From NCBI RefSeq assembly GCF_001905795.1, contig NZ_LIXJ01000013.1, positions 62,001 through 126,000 of the forward strand: a stretch of DNA of 64,000 bases, written 5' to 3'. The translations under genes and the position numbers were made by a program. Every line of letters begins with the position of its first letter. Position 1 is the stretch's first letter. Origin of the DNA: Streptomyces sp. CB01580. GTDB lineage: Bacteria; Actinomycetota; Actinomycetes; Streptomycetales; Streptomycetaceae. The notes beneath the pieces are model-generated. The model saw only the letters and a program-made list of their open reading frames with translations, made no database searches and had not been told where the DNA came from. Shown in pieces: positions 15,291 through 23,813 of the stretch.

Positions 15291-16804
15291 ACTGGTTCCT
15301 TCTCTCTGGGGACGGGGTCGGAGTGCGGGGGAGTGCCGGTCGCGGACCGGCTGCCGAGGCCCAGCAGACCGAGTGCGGGGCCGGTCATCACCGTGGTGAG
15401 CACGGCCATGACGACCAGGACGGTGAACGCGTTCTGATTGATGAGCCCGGCGTCGAGCCCGGCCCTGAGCACGACGATCTCGGTGACGCCGCGGGCGTTG
15501 AGGAGCACACCGAGTCCGAGCGAGTACCGCCAGGACAGCCCCGCGGTACGGGCGGTGACGGCGGTTCCGACGAGCTTGCCGACCACCGCGGTGACGACCG
15601 CGACCGCCGCGGCCAGCAGCAGCCCGGCGTGCCCGGTGACCTGGGTGAGGTCGACGGTCATGCCGACGGACAGGAAGAACAGGGGCAGCAGCAGCCGGCG
15701 GTTGAGGGAGTCGACCCGGACCTGCACGGCGGTCAGGGCGCTGCCCGCGCGGTGCGGCAGCAGCAGCCCGGCGAGGAACGCGCCGAAGATGGAGTGGACG
15801 CCGATCAGGTCGGTGAGCCGGGCCAGCGAGAACACGAGCAGCAGCAGGAAGACCAGCCGGGCGGCGGCGGGCAGCCCGGCCCGGTCCGCCCACCGCTCGG
15901 CGGCCCGGACCAGGGGACGGCCCAGCAGCAGCACCACGGCCGCGACCGCGGCGGCCAGCAGCACCGTGCCGCCGGCTCCCCAGACGCTGCCCGCCCCGGC
16001 CACGGCCATGGCGGTGGCCAGCGCGCCCCAGGCGATGACATCGCAGGCCGCCGCGCAGGTCATCGCCATCGTGCCGAGCGGGTGCCGGGACAGGCCCGAC
16101 TCCTGGACGATCCGGGCCAGCACCGGGAACGCGGTGATGCTCATCGCCGTGCCGAGGAAGATCGCGAAGGGCAGGAAGCCCACGCGCCCGGCGGCGAACT
16201 CGTGGTACACGAGCCCGGACGACAGCACGCCGAGCACGAACGGGATGATCATGCTGCCCTGGCTGACCGCGCCCACCACCCGCCCGCTGCGGCGGAGCTG
16301 GGAGGGATCGAACTCGGAGCCCACGGAGAACATGAAGAGGATGAGGCCGACCTGGGCGAGCAGCCCGAGGACCGGCTGGGCGGCGTCGGGGAAGAACAGT
16401 TCCTTCGAGACCGGGAGGAACGCCCCCAGACAGGAGGGACCGAGCAGCAGACCGGCCGCGATCTCGCCGACGACCGGCGGCTGGCCGAGCCTGCGGGCGA
16501 GCGCGCCGCCCGCCGCGGCGACGGCGGCGACCGCGGCCAGCGCGCCCACGATGCGCAGCAGCGTCTCGCTGGCCTGGGTGGCCTCGGCGGGGGGCGTCGC
16601 GGTGGTGCCCGGGGGGAGGTCGTCGGGCACGCCGAGGCCGAGGCCGAGCACGGCGAAGAGCGCGCCCAGGGCGAGGACGGAGATCAGCAGGGGGTAGACG
16701 ATGCCGCGCCAGGCCGGGCGGCCGCCCGCCGCGTCGGTGTCCGCCGGGATGCCGCCGTCCAGTTCTTCCTCGGCGGGGCTGCGGGTGGTCCGAGGACGAT
16801 TCAT
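15287..16804 (-). CDS. CPA2-type cation:proton antiporter
   Basis: This integral membrane protein of 505 residues has about 12-13 hydrophobic segments. It begins with a soluble N-terminus and one isolated membrane segment, then the antiporter core from about residue 90 (RRLGQPPVVGEIAAGLLLGP) through LFMFSVGSEFD, ACDVIAWGALA and GVLLNARGVTEIVVL. These are landmarks of the KefB/NapA-like CPA2 family, which exchanges Na+ or K+ for protons. Such antiporters also turn up in natural-product clusters, where they may help export or self-protection. The stop overlaps the epimerase start. Inclusion in the coupled run suggests co-expression with the pathway; its real role there is not shown by the sequence. 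Confidence 0.9.
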   Translation of the reverse strand: MNRPRTTRSPAEEELDGGIPADTDAAGGRPAWRGIVYPLLISVLALGALFAVLGLGLGVPDDLPPGTTATPPAEATQASETLLRIVGALAAVAAVAAAGGALARRLGQPPVVGEIAAGLLLGPSCLGAFLPVSKELFFPDAAQPVLGLLAQVGLILFMFSVGSEFDPSQLRRSGRVVGAVSQGSMIIPFVLGVLSSGLVYHEFAAGRVGFLPFAIFLGTAMSITAFPVLARIVQESGLSRHPLGTMAMTCAAACDVIAWGALATAMAVAGAGSVWGAGGTVLLAAAVAAVVLLLGRPLVRAAERWADRAGLPAAARLVFLLLLVFSLARLTDLIGVHSIFGAFLAGLLLPHRAGSALTAVQVRVDSLNRRLLLPLFFLSVGMTVDLTQVTGHAGLLLAAAVAVVTAVVGKLVGTAVTARTAGLSWRYSLGLGVLLNARGVTEIVVLRAGLDAGLINQNAFTVLVVMAVLTTVMTGPALGLLGLGSRSATGTPPHSDPVPREKEPV

Positions 16805-16891
16805 CGGGTGAGCTCCTCAGGTGGTCGGGTCCGCGCGCGGGGCACGGTGGTCACGGGCACGGCGGTCACGGTGCGGTGGTGACGGGTGCGG

Positions 16892-18259
16892 TCACGGGGC
16901 CGGTGCGGCGGCGGGCCTCGGGGCGGTCCGCAGCAGGAGCCGGGCGGCCAGCACGTGGGCGATCTCCCCGGCCACGAGCGCGGTGACCGCCCCGAGCGCG
17001 CCGAGCGCGGGCACCAGCACCAGGCCGAGCAGGACCGCGCAGAGCAGCCCGGCCACCGAACCGGCGGCGGTGACCCGCAGGGTGCGCGTGGTGGCGTTCT
17101 CCAGCAGGTAGTTGAGGCTGCCGACCGCGAAGAACAGCGGTACGCACAGCACGTACAGGAGCAGTACGGCCACCGGGGGCGACACCAGGCCGCTCTGCTC
17201 TGCGTGCCGGGTGAGCAGCAGCGCGGCGGGGGTCCACAGGATCCCGGCCACCGCGACCTGCGGCAGCCGCCGGACGACCCGGCGGTCCAGCCGGGCGTCC
17301 GCCACGCCGCGCAGGGTCAGCGACACATGGGGCTGGAACAGCCGCAGCAGGTAGCCGAAGCCGTTCAGCAGCACGGACGAGGCGAGCACCATCAGATAGA
17401 GGTGGCCGCTCTGTTCGTGGTGGCTGGAGGCGCCGAGCAGGGCGAAGAGCAGGCTGAGCGTGCCGGAGGCCGCCACGTCCCCGGACGCCATGAGCAGGGA
17501 GGTGCCGACCGCGGGCGCGACCAGCCGGCGGCGCACCGGCCGGGCGGCGGCCCGGTACAGCGCGGGCAGATGGGCCAGGTCGAGCAGGGCGGTCCCACCG
17601 AGGATCCAGCCGATGAAGGCCACCGGCCCCCAGTCGAGCAGGGCCGTGAGGGCGGTTCCGGCGACGATGATCAGTGACAGGGCCGCGAAGTTGGCGATGT
17701 CGGCCCGGTTGCGGCCGAGTGCCCGGCACAGCCCGACGAGGACCGTGTTCAGGCCGAGGAGGGCGGCGTACAGCCCGGCGAGCAGCGCCGCCATCCGGTG
17801 GTCGCCGGACGGGACGAACGCCACCGCGCAGCCCAGCCACAGCACGACGGCACCGGTGAGGGCCAGGGCGCAGGCCAGGAAGACGGTGATCAGCTGGCCG
17901 CCGGTACGGCGGGCCCGCGGCACCAGCTTCAGGGCGGACTTCTCGATGCCGAGCGAGGTGATGGTGGTGAGGACCTGGGCGGTGCCCATGGCGCCGGCGT
18001 AGTGGGCGTACGGCCCCTGGCCCCAACTGGCGAGGAGGACGGCGTTCGCACCGACCAGGGCGAGCCGGAAGGCGGCGCGTCCGGCGAGCAGCGAGGTCAG
18101 CAGGCCGACGGTGGGCCGCCGCGAGGCGGCCGCCCCGCCCGTCCTCGGATCCCGGTCCCGGTCCTGGTCCGGCGGGGCGGTCCCGGCCGTCTTCCGGTCC
18201 TTCGGGGTGGACCCGTTCGTCCCCCGGTCCGGTGCCGGGGCCGGGGCGGCGGCCGTCAT
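16892..18259 (-). CDS. Flippase-like polytopic membrane protein (polysaccharide/MATE superfamily)
   Basis: The 455-residue product has a Pro/Asp-rich cytosolic N-terminus (residues 1-50) and then about 12 hydrophobic segments. These include GLLTSLLAGRAAFRLALVGA, GTAQVLTTITSLGIEKSALK and VFLACALALTGAVVLWLG. The layout, and the SLGIEKSALKLVPR element near the first transmembrane pair, match oligosaccharide flippases (Wzx/MurJ-like, MVF superfamily). It would move a lipid-linked product or intermediate across the membrane, which fits the polyprenyl-type glycosyltransferase in the same run. ATG at 18259 overlaps the stop of the adenylating-enzyme gene by 4 bp. The gap of 87 bp to the antiporter is the largest inside the front half of the run. 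Confidence 0.8.
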   Translation of the reverse strand: MTAAAPAPAPDRGTNGSTPKDRKTAGTAPPDQDRDRDPRTGGAAASRRPTVGLLTSLLAGRAAFRLALVGANAVLLASWGQGPYAHYAGAMGTAQVLTTITSLGIEKSALKLVPRARRTGGQLITVFLACALALTGAVVLWLGCAVAFVPSGDHRMAALLAGLYAALLGLNTVLVGLCRALGRNRADIANFAALSLIIVAGTALTALLDWGPVAFIGWILGGTALLDLAHLPALYRAAARPVRRRLVAPAVGTSLLMASGDVAASGTLSLLFALLGASSHHEQSGHLYLMVLASSVLLNGFGYLLRLFQPHVSLTLRGVADARLDRRVVRRLPQVAVAGILWTPAALLLTRHAEQSGLVSPPVAVLLLYVLCVPLFFAVGSLNYLLENATTRTLRVTAAGSVAGLLCAVLLGLVLVPALGALGAVTALVAGEIAHVLAARLLLRTAPRPAAAPAP

Positions 18260-19563
18260 GGTGTGTCGGCCGGCACCGGCCGGGGCGCCACCACCTCGGA
18301 GGTGACGAAGCGGCCCTTGCCGCCCGCCGTGATCGCGATCCGGTCGGCCCGGACGACCCGCAGCGGGAACACGCACTCGGCCACGGTGTGCAGCCGCTCG
18401 GTCACCCCCGCGCACAGCGCGTCCCAGGCGTCGTCGTCCATGGCCTCGGCCGGGACGACGTCGAGCCGCACCGCACCCTCGCGGTCCTGGTGGACGGCGC
18501 ACTCGGCGATGCCCGGGAAGGTCGCCGCCAGGTGCAGGAAGGTGTCCGGGTACAGCTGGCGGCCGGTCGGCAGCAGGACCGAGTCGTTGACCCGGCCGGC
18601 GGTCAGGCGCAGGGTGCGAAAGCGCCGCCCGCACGGGCAGGGCCGCGTCTCGATCCGGCCGACGTCGCCGAGGTCGTAGCGGATCAGCGGCATCGCGCGC
18701 TCCATGAACGCGGTCACCACGACCCGGCCCTCGGCGCCGTCCGGCAGCGGCCGGTCCTCCTCGTCCAGGATCTCCACCAGGAGGCGGTCCTCCGCGAGGT
18801 GGGCCCGGCCGTACCGGCAGTCGTACGCGACGTTGAGGACCTCGAACGCCGAGTACTCGTCGCGTACCGGCACCCCGAACTCCTTCTCGAACAGGGCCCG
18901 GTGGGCGTCGACGAGGAGTTCGGACTCGGTCATGACAAGACGCAGGGTGCGGCGCAGGGCGGCCAGTTCGGCCGGTGTCAGGGCCCGGAGCAGGGCCCGC
19001 AGGTGCACCGGGTACCCGATGACGACCTGGGGCCGTTCGGCCAGGAGTTCGGCCTTGATGTCCTCCATGGGCCGGTCGGTGAGCAGGACGTGACGGCGGA
19101 ACAGCTTGGCCTTCTCGAAGCCGCGCGAGGGCGGCGCGAAGGGCCGGATGTGCGAGAGCCGGTCGGTCGGCAGGTACCGGCGGGTCGCCAGGAACCGGCG
19201 CACGCACGCGGCCATGTGGTAGTCGTGGCTGCGCTGGTCGTGCACCACGGTCACCCGGCGGCCGGTGGATCCGCTGGTCCGGAACGTCGGCAGGGTGCCG
19301 GGGGTCACGCCGTCGGCGAGGAAGTCCTCCAGGGGCCTGGCGCGCAGGACCTCCTTGTTCAGGACCGGGAGCCGGGCCGCCTCGGCGAGGGTGCGCAGCG
19401 GCCCGGTGCGGTAGGCCGGGTCGTCGCGGTAGTACGGCACCCGGGCGCGGGCGTGCGCCAGCATCCGGTTGAGCTGGCTCAGCTGGCGTCGGCGCAGCGA
19501 GCCCCGGGTGCCGTACTGGCGGGCGTACGTGACGGGCACGTACACGGCCTCTCGGAGGAACAT
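18256..19563 (-). CDS. PaaK/CapK-like adenylate-forming enzyme (second of two)
   Basis: This 435-residue protein resembles CapK-type members of the phenylacetate-CoA ligase superfamily. It has the N-terminal RMLAHARARVPYYRDDPAYR, the phosphate loop TFRTSGSTGRRVTV, the DEYSAFEV motif, MPLIRYDLGDVG, the cysteine cluster PCPCGRRF and a C-terminal lid ending ITAGGKGRFVTSE. It presumably adenylates a carboxylate and may pass it on to CoA or an acceptor. ATG at 19563 is preceded by GAGGAG in a tandem GTCGTCTCCTC direct repeat (read on the plus strand). Two such enzymes in one cluster suggest either two acids or activation and transfer as separate steps. Confidence 0.85.
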   Translation of the reverse strand: MFLREAVYVPVTYARQYGTRGSLRRRQLSQLNRMLAHARARVPYYRDDPAYRTGPLRTLAEAARLPVLNKEVLRARPLEDFLADGVTPGTLPTFRTSGSTGRRVTVVHDQRSHDYHMAACVRRFLATRRYLPTDRLSHIRPFAPPSRGFEKAKLFRRHVLLTDRPMEDIKAELLAERPQVVIGYPVHLRALLRALTPAELAALRRTLRLVMTESELLVDAHRALFEKEFGVPVRDEYSAFEVLNVAYDCRYGRAHLAEDRLLVEILDEEDRPLPDGAEGRVVVTAFMERAMPLIRYDLGDVGRIETRPCPCGRRFRTLRLTAGRVNDSVLLPTGRQLYPDTFLHLAATFPGIAECAVHQDREGAVRLDVVPAEAMDDDAWDALCAGVTERLHTVAECVFPLRVVRADRIAITAGGKGRFVTSEVVAPRPVPADTP

Positions 19564-19603
19564 CGTCGTCGTCTCCTCGTCGTCTCCTCGGCGTGGGCGG
19601 TCG

Positions 19604-20356
19604 TCAGCCGGCCGCGCGGGCCCCGGCGTCGGGTGTCCTGGCGTCGCGGTCGGCGGCGTCACGGTCGGCGGCGTCGCCCGCCCCGGAGCCGCGGACCTCG
19701 GAGCCGGGACGGCCCGGGCGGCGCAGCAGCCGGGCGACCGGGGTGAACCAGCGGGTGGGCGCGAACAGCACGAACAGGACGAGCACGAGGTGGGTGATGA
19801 TGAACGCGTACGCCTCGTACTTGCTGGCGGCATGGCCGAGGAAGACCGTCATGTGCGAGGCCCAGGTCCACACCTCGGGAATGGTCTGCCACTGCGGGTC
19901 GGTGTGGTCGTTGACGGTGAGGTAGGCGTAGTCCTCGACGCCGGAGAGCATCAGCAGGATCATCGCGTAGGACAGCCGGCGCACCAGGTGGGAGGCGCCG
20001 CCGCCGACGCGGAACGAGAAGACGAGGCTCAGCACGACGAACGGCGTCAGCGTCAGGATGTAGTAGTAGAGCTCGGGGTGGTCCTCGGCGACGAAGAAGA
20101 TCTTCGGCACGAAGTAGATGAAGTAGACGAGGAAGCAGAGCGGTATCGCCAGGTGGAGGTGGATCCTTCTGGCCCATGCCGGGTCGAGCTGGGCGACCGC
20201 CTCGGTGGCCAGGATGAACGGCACCAGCTTGAACAGCAGGATGCCGAGGCTCTTGACCTCGCGGTCGTGGGGCATGACGAACCACACGATGCCCGCGAAG
20301 AGACCGGCGAGTACGAAGAGGATCAGGAAGGGCGCGTTGCGCCGGACGGTGTTCAA
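19604..20356 (-). CDS. Unrecognised polytopic membrane protein
   Basis: I do not recognise this 250-residue protein. It has six or seven hydrophobic segments: APFLILFVLAGLFAGIVWFV, LGILLFKLVPFILATEAVAQ, LAIPLCFLVYFIYFVPKIFF, then LTPFVVLSLVFSF, SYAMILLMLSGVEDYAYL, a TWASHMTVFLGHAAS segment and AFIITHLVLVLFVLFAP. A Pro/Asp-rich, repetitive tail (residues 215-250) follows. Polar residues inside membrane segments (Glu, His, Asp in GVEDYAYLTVNDHTD) could form an active site. The start appears to be TTG at 20356, overlapping the upstream TGA as TTGA with GGAG about 10 bp before it; the first ATG downstream would remove the first membrane segment. Position suggests a membrane enzyme or transporter for the lipid- or sugar-linked product. 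Confidence 0.7.
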   Translation of the reverse strand: MNTVRRNAPFLILFVLAGLFAGIVWFVMPHDREVKSLGILLFKLVPFILATEAVAQLDPAWARRIHLHLAIPLCFLVYFIYFVPKIFFVAEDHPELYYYILTLTPFVVLSLVFSFRVGGGASHLVRRLSYAMILLMLSGVEDYAYLTVNDHTDPQWQTIPEVWTWASHMTVFLGHAASKYEAYAFIITHLVLVLFVLFAPTRWFTPVARLLRRPGRPGSEVRGSGAGDAADRDAADRDARTPDAGARAAG

Positions 20357-21642
20357 GGGGTCTTCTCCGTAAGGAGTCGGGTGTCGGAGCCGGGGCCGGG
20401 AGCGGCGTCGGTGGCGGGCGGGATCTCGGGGGCGCGGTCCGGGTCGGGTTCCACGTCGAAGCGCAGCAGGGCGTCGGCGCGGGCGCGCGCCTCGCGGAGT
20501 TCGGCGTGGCTGTCGGCGACGAGCAGGAGGTAGCCGAGCTTGTGGCCCGCCTGGGTATAGCGGTGGACCTTGCCGCCGGGGCTCGCGAAGATCTGGAGTT
20601 CGGCGGTCTGCGGCAGGGCGCGGACGGCGTCGGCCCCCTCGACGGCGCGCAGGACGCCGTCAGTGTCGCTGGTGAGGATCCGCAGGGCCGTCTTCTTGTT
20701 GTGGCGAGGCGTCAGGTCGAAGTCCTCGCCCAGCGCGAGGCGCAGCGCGGCCTCGTAGGTGTTGATGCCGTAGGCGTGCTTGACCAGGAGCGGCATGCCG
20801 TTGCCGCCGAGCCGGGCGCCCATCTCGATGAAGCGGATCTCCTCGGTGTGCTCGTCGACGACGAAGTCGAAGTTGACCGGGCCGTCGACGTGTCCGAGCT
20901 CCCCGCAGACGTCCATGATCAGGGAGCGGAGCCGGATCTCCGTGGCGGGCGCCAGTTCGGCCGGCACCGTGTGGCCGGTGGTGATCATCCGGGGGGCGCC
21001 GGTGGTGGTGCGTTCGGTCACGGCGACGGTGCCGAGCCGGGCGCTCTGCAGGAACGCCTCGGCGGACAGGTGCCGGCCGAGCAGCATCTCCTCGACGATC
21101 ACCTGCCCGGAGAAGGAGTAGCGCCGCGCCTCGTCGAGGGCCGCGGGCAGCGCCTCGGGGTCGGCGACGACCTGGACGCCCTTGCTGCCGGAGGAGTCGC
21201 TCGGCTTGACGATGACGGGCATCGGCAACTCGGCGGCGGCCCGGCGCAGTTCGGCGGGATCGTCGGACTGGACGTGGCGGTAGGTGGGCAGGCCGAGCCG
21301 GGCGAGGACGGAGTGGAAATAGCCCTTGTCGACGGAGGCCCGTACGGCGTCCGGGGACGGCTGGTGCGGGGTCTTCAGGAGTCTGCTCAGTTCGGCGACC
21401 GATTCCTGGGCCGCGTCGCTGGCGGGCGAGACGACCGCCGCGACGTCGAGGTGCCCGACCATGGCCGCGATCCGCTGCGGATCGCGGGTCGTCATGCACA
21501 GGAACAGGTCGGCGGCGGCGGCACCGAGCGCCTCGGGGCGCTGGTCGACGCCGATGACGCCGTGGCCGAGGCGGCGGGCCTCGTGGTAGGCGGGCAGCTG
21601 GTCCTCGCCCCCGCCGAGCACGAGGATGTGGGACTTGGTCAT
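20353..21642 (-). CDS. ATP-grasp ligase
   Basis: The 429-residue product has the three-part ATP-grasp fold. The N-terminal domain is Rossmann-like (ILVLGGGEDQLPAYHEARRLGHGVIGVD). The ATP-binding lids follow (MPVIVKPSDSSGSKGV and SGQVIVEEMLLGRHLSAEAF), then the metal-binding core (GPVNFDFVVDE, IRFIEMGARLGGNGMP). The C-terminal part is a biotin-carboxylase-like segment. It would join a carboxylate to an amine through an acyl phosphate; possible substrates in this cluster are the halogenated amino acid or an aminosugar. ATG at 21642 overlaps the GT2 stop and its own stop overlaps the TTG start of the membrane protein. The last 40 residues are Pro/Asp-rich and look disordered. Confidence 0.85.
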   Translation of the reverse strand: MTKSHILVLGGGEDQLPAYHEARRLGHGVIGVDQRPEALGAAAADLFLCMTTRDPQRIAAMVGHLDVAAVVSPASDAAQESVAELSRLLKTPHQPSPDAVRASVDKGYFHSVLARLGLPTYRHVQSDDPAELRRAAAELPMPVIVKPSDSSGSKGVQVVADPEALPAALDEARRYSFSGQVIVEEMLLGRHLSAEAFLQSARLGTVAVTERTTTGAPRMITTGHTVPAELAPATEIRLRSLIMDVCGELGHVDGPVNFDFVVDEHTEEIRFIEMGARLGGNGMPLLVKHAYGINTYEAALRLALGEDFDLTPRHNKKTALRILTSDTDGVLRAVEGADAVRALPQTAELQIFASPGGKVHRYTQAGHKLGYLLLVADSHAELREARARADALLRFDVEPDPDRAPEIPPATDAAPGPGSDTRLLTEKTP

Positions 21643-22640
21643 GGCAGATTCCCTGTCTGCAGCATCGGTCCGGGGGTCACCCGGCCGGTGGGCTCGTTCT
21701 GGTACGCGTAGAGGTCGTCGCGCGGCCGTACGGGGATGTTGGCCTCGCGGATCTGGTAGCGCGGCAGGCCGGCGCTGCCGCGCATGATGCGCACCAGGTA
21801 GCGGGCGAGCAGCGCGAGCGCGCCGAGACCGGCGGCGTGCAGGACCACGGACGCGGTGGCGAGGAGGGGGACGTCGCCGTGGCCGATCGCGAGCGCCGCG
21901 GCGGCAGCGGCGGCTGCCGCCGCCGCGACGTAGACGAGGGCGAGGGGCCGGTAGGAGAAGCCGACGAACAGGTCGATCGCGTGCCGGAACAGCTTGCCCA
22001 GCGACCACTTGCCCCGGCCCGCGCTGCGCGCGGAGTGCGCGGTCTCCACCGTGGTGTACCGCGCGCCGATCAGCGGCAGAGTGGCGATGAAGTACGGGGT
22101 GCTGACCTCGCAGTCGGCGACCTTGCGGGCCACCGCGGTGCGCACCACCCGGAACACCGAGGCGTGCACGGGCAGTTCGATGCCGAGGATCCGGGTGGCG
22201 ATGGCCTGGTGGCCCCGGGTGCCGAGCCGGCGGTACCAGGGGTCCTGACGGGACCTGCGGACCGCGAAGACCGCGTCGTAGTCGCCCTCCACGGCCCGCC
22301 CCGCCAGCCTGTGGAGTTCGGCGGGCGGGGACTGGAGGTCGGCGTCGAGCTGGACCGTCCATTCCTTCGAGGCGTAGGCGAATCCGGCGGTGAAGGCCGA
22401 TTCGAGACCGAAGTTGCGGGCGAACGAGAGATAGGCGACGCGCGGGTCCGACGCGGCTATTCGCTTGATGATCTCAAGAGTGCGGTCGGTGCTTCCGTCG
22501 TCGATGAAGAGGATCTCGGAATCCTCGTACCGGTATATCTCCTTCTTGATTTCCAGGTATGCCTGCTCTATGCACTCCTCCTCGTTGTAACAGGGCACCA
22601 TCGCGGTGATCGAAAGCGTGGCAGGCAACCTGGCCATCAT
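21639..22640 (-). CDS. Polyprenyl-phosphate-type GT2 glycosyltransferase
   Basis: This 333-residue enzyme has a GT-A domain of about 230 residues (AMVPCYNEEECIEQAYLEIK, ILFIDDGSTDRTLEII, FGLESAFTAGFAYASKEWTVQLDADLQSPP). Two hydrophobic C-terminal segments follow, one a run of alanines (VYVAAAAAAAAAAALAIG). The layout is that of DPM1/ArnC/GtrB enzymes, which transfer a sugar from an NDP donor to undecaprenyl phosphate at the cytoplasmic face. The UDP-sugar genes in the island point to a UDP-pentose or epimer as donor, as in the aminoarabinose pathway, but the donor is not proven. There are two adjacent ATG codons (22640 and 22637). It follows the halogenase gene by 42 bp. Confidence 0.87.
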   Translation of the reverse strand: MMARLPATLSITAMVPCYNEEECIEQAYLEIKKEIYRYEDSEILFIDDGSTDRTLEIIKRIAASDPRVAYLSFARNFGLESAFTAGFAYASKEWTVQLDADLQSPPAELHRLAGRAVEGDYDAVFAVRRSRQDPWYRRLGTRGHQAIATRILGIELPVHASVFRVVRTAVARKVADCEVSTPYFIATLPLIGARYTTVETAHSARSAGRGKWSLGKLFRHAIDLFVGFSYRPLALVYVAAAAAAAAAAALAIGHGDVPLLATASVVLHAAGLGALALLARYLVRIMRGSAGLPRYQIREANIPVRPRDDLYAYQNEPTGRVTPGPMLQTGNLP

Positions 22641-22682
22641 TCGCAGCTCTCTCTTGTTCCGCCCCTTCGGAATTTCTGATTC

Positions 22683-23438
22683 CTAGTCGAACATCGCCGT
22701 CATGGTCTCGTGCGTGGCGGTCTTCGACAGGTCGGCGCCGCCGGCCCAGCAGGTGTTGAGGATGATGCGGGTCTTGTCCGCGTTCAGCGGGACCGTGCGG
22801 TGCAGCGTGGTGTCGGAGCGCAGGAAGTACAGGTCGCCCTTGGCGTGCCCGTAGGAGCGGATCGGGTGCTCCTGGAGGTACTCCTCGACGCGCGGGTCGT
22901 CCTTGTTCCAGTCCGTGTGCGGGATGGCCTGGAGCATGCCGCCGAACTCCAGGGCCGGCGCCTCGATCAGCCAGATGACGGTGAAGCTGAAGTCGCCCCA
23001 GTGCCAGCCGTGGGTGTCACCCTTCTGGTGCTGGCGGGTGATGATGTACTTCTCCTCGTCCCACGGGCAGTCCATCACCTCTTCCTTGGCCAGGCGGGAC
23101 AGGAAGCCCTTGAGCGCGGGGGACTCGTAGACGGCGGGGATGAGCGAGCCGTCCGAGGCGATCGCCTTCTGGCCGACCGTCGACATGTAGCGCGGCGAGT
23201 CGCCGGTCTCCTTGAGGCGGATGTCGATGCGCTTCTGGTGGGTGTCGATCAGCTGGTGCGTCTCGTCGGCGACCGCGGCGAAGACCTCCTCGGAGACCAG
23301 GCCGGGAAGCTTGACGTAGCCCTCGCGGCGGAAGTGCTGGGAGAGCTTGAGGACTTCGTGGTCGCTGCTGAAGCGCTCCGTGATGTTCTTCGAGATCAGC
23401 TCTTCCACATTGGCCGCGGTGATGGCGTTCTGCGACAT
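22683..23438 (-). CDS. BesD-like Fe(II)/2-oxoglutarate radical amino-acid halogenase
   Basis: The protein is 251 residues. The iron site reads THGWHWGDF: His146-Trp-Gly148 is an HxG motif where hydroxylases have HxD/E, leaving room for a halide ligand; the distal ligand is His213 in TLHRTVP. From memory, the lysine chlorinase BesD of Streptomyces cattleya uses Arg74, Glu120, His134, His137, Gly139, Asp140, His204, Asn219, Thr221 and Trp239. With a constant offset of 9, this protein has Arg83, Glu129, His143, His146, Gly148, Asp149, His213 and Asn228. Thr221 and Trp239 fall on Cys230 and Ala248, so the substrate or site of chlorination may differ. It would act on a free amino acid such as lysine, ornithine or an aliphatic residue. 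It starts the minus-strand run. Confidence 0.85.
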   Translation of the reverse strand: MSQNAITAANVEELISKNITERFSSDHEVLKLSQHFRREGYVKLPGLVSEEVFAAVADETHQLIDTHQKRIDIRLKETGDSPRYMSTVGQKAIASDGSLIPAVYESPALKGFLSRLAKEEVMDCPWDEEKYIITRQHQKGDTHGWHWGDFSFTVIWLIEAPALEFGGMLQAIPHTDWNKDDPRVEEYLQEHPIRSYGHAKGDLYFLRSDTTLHRTVPLNADKTRIILNTCWAGGADLSKTATHETMTAMFD

Positions 23439-23746
23439 GGGGGTACGACTCCTTACGCATTGCGGCTGCCGGAATTCACGGTTCGGGTTTCCCCGCGCTC
23501 CCCGTGCCCGGTCGCTGTTGACGGCTCGATTCTGCCGGGAGGCCCGCAGGTGCCGGTAGTGTCCCGTTCACCGATTACGCGTGAACAACCTTCGCCGACC
23601 GCCCCGTATGAGGAACCCACATCGCATGTGAGATCTTCATGCCGGGGCAGTCGATGAGAAATGCACGCTTGCGGTGGCCGGTATCTTCCTGTCACATTCC
23701 AATGCGCCCCGGGGATCAATCCTGCGATTCCCGTACGGGTACGCCA

Positions 23747-23803
23747 TGCGATTCCAGGGACGTGATTCCGGGGACGCGAATCCGGGGGACGCGATTCCAG
23801 GGA
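23747..23803 (+). repeat. Four tandem 14-bp repeats before the UXS-type gene
   Basis: The units are 23747-23760 TGCGATTCCAGGGA, 23761-23774 CGTGATTCCGGGGA, 23775-23789 CGCGAATCCGGGGGA and 23790-23803 CGCGATTCCAGGGA. A fifth, looser copy is at 23722 (TGCGATTCCCGTA). They lie in the 375-bp region between the divergent halogenase and decarboxylase genes and run right up to the ribosome-binding site. They may be operator copies for an island regulator or a replication-slippage repeat. Elsewhere in this gap, near 23618-23631, CACATCGCATGTG is a small palindrome; no clear -35/-10 pair was found. Confidence 0.8.
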
Positions 23804-23813
23804 GGGTATGAGA

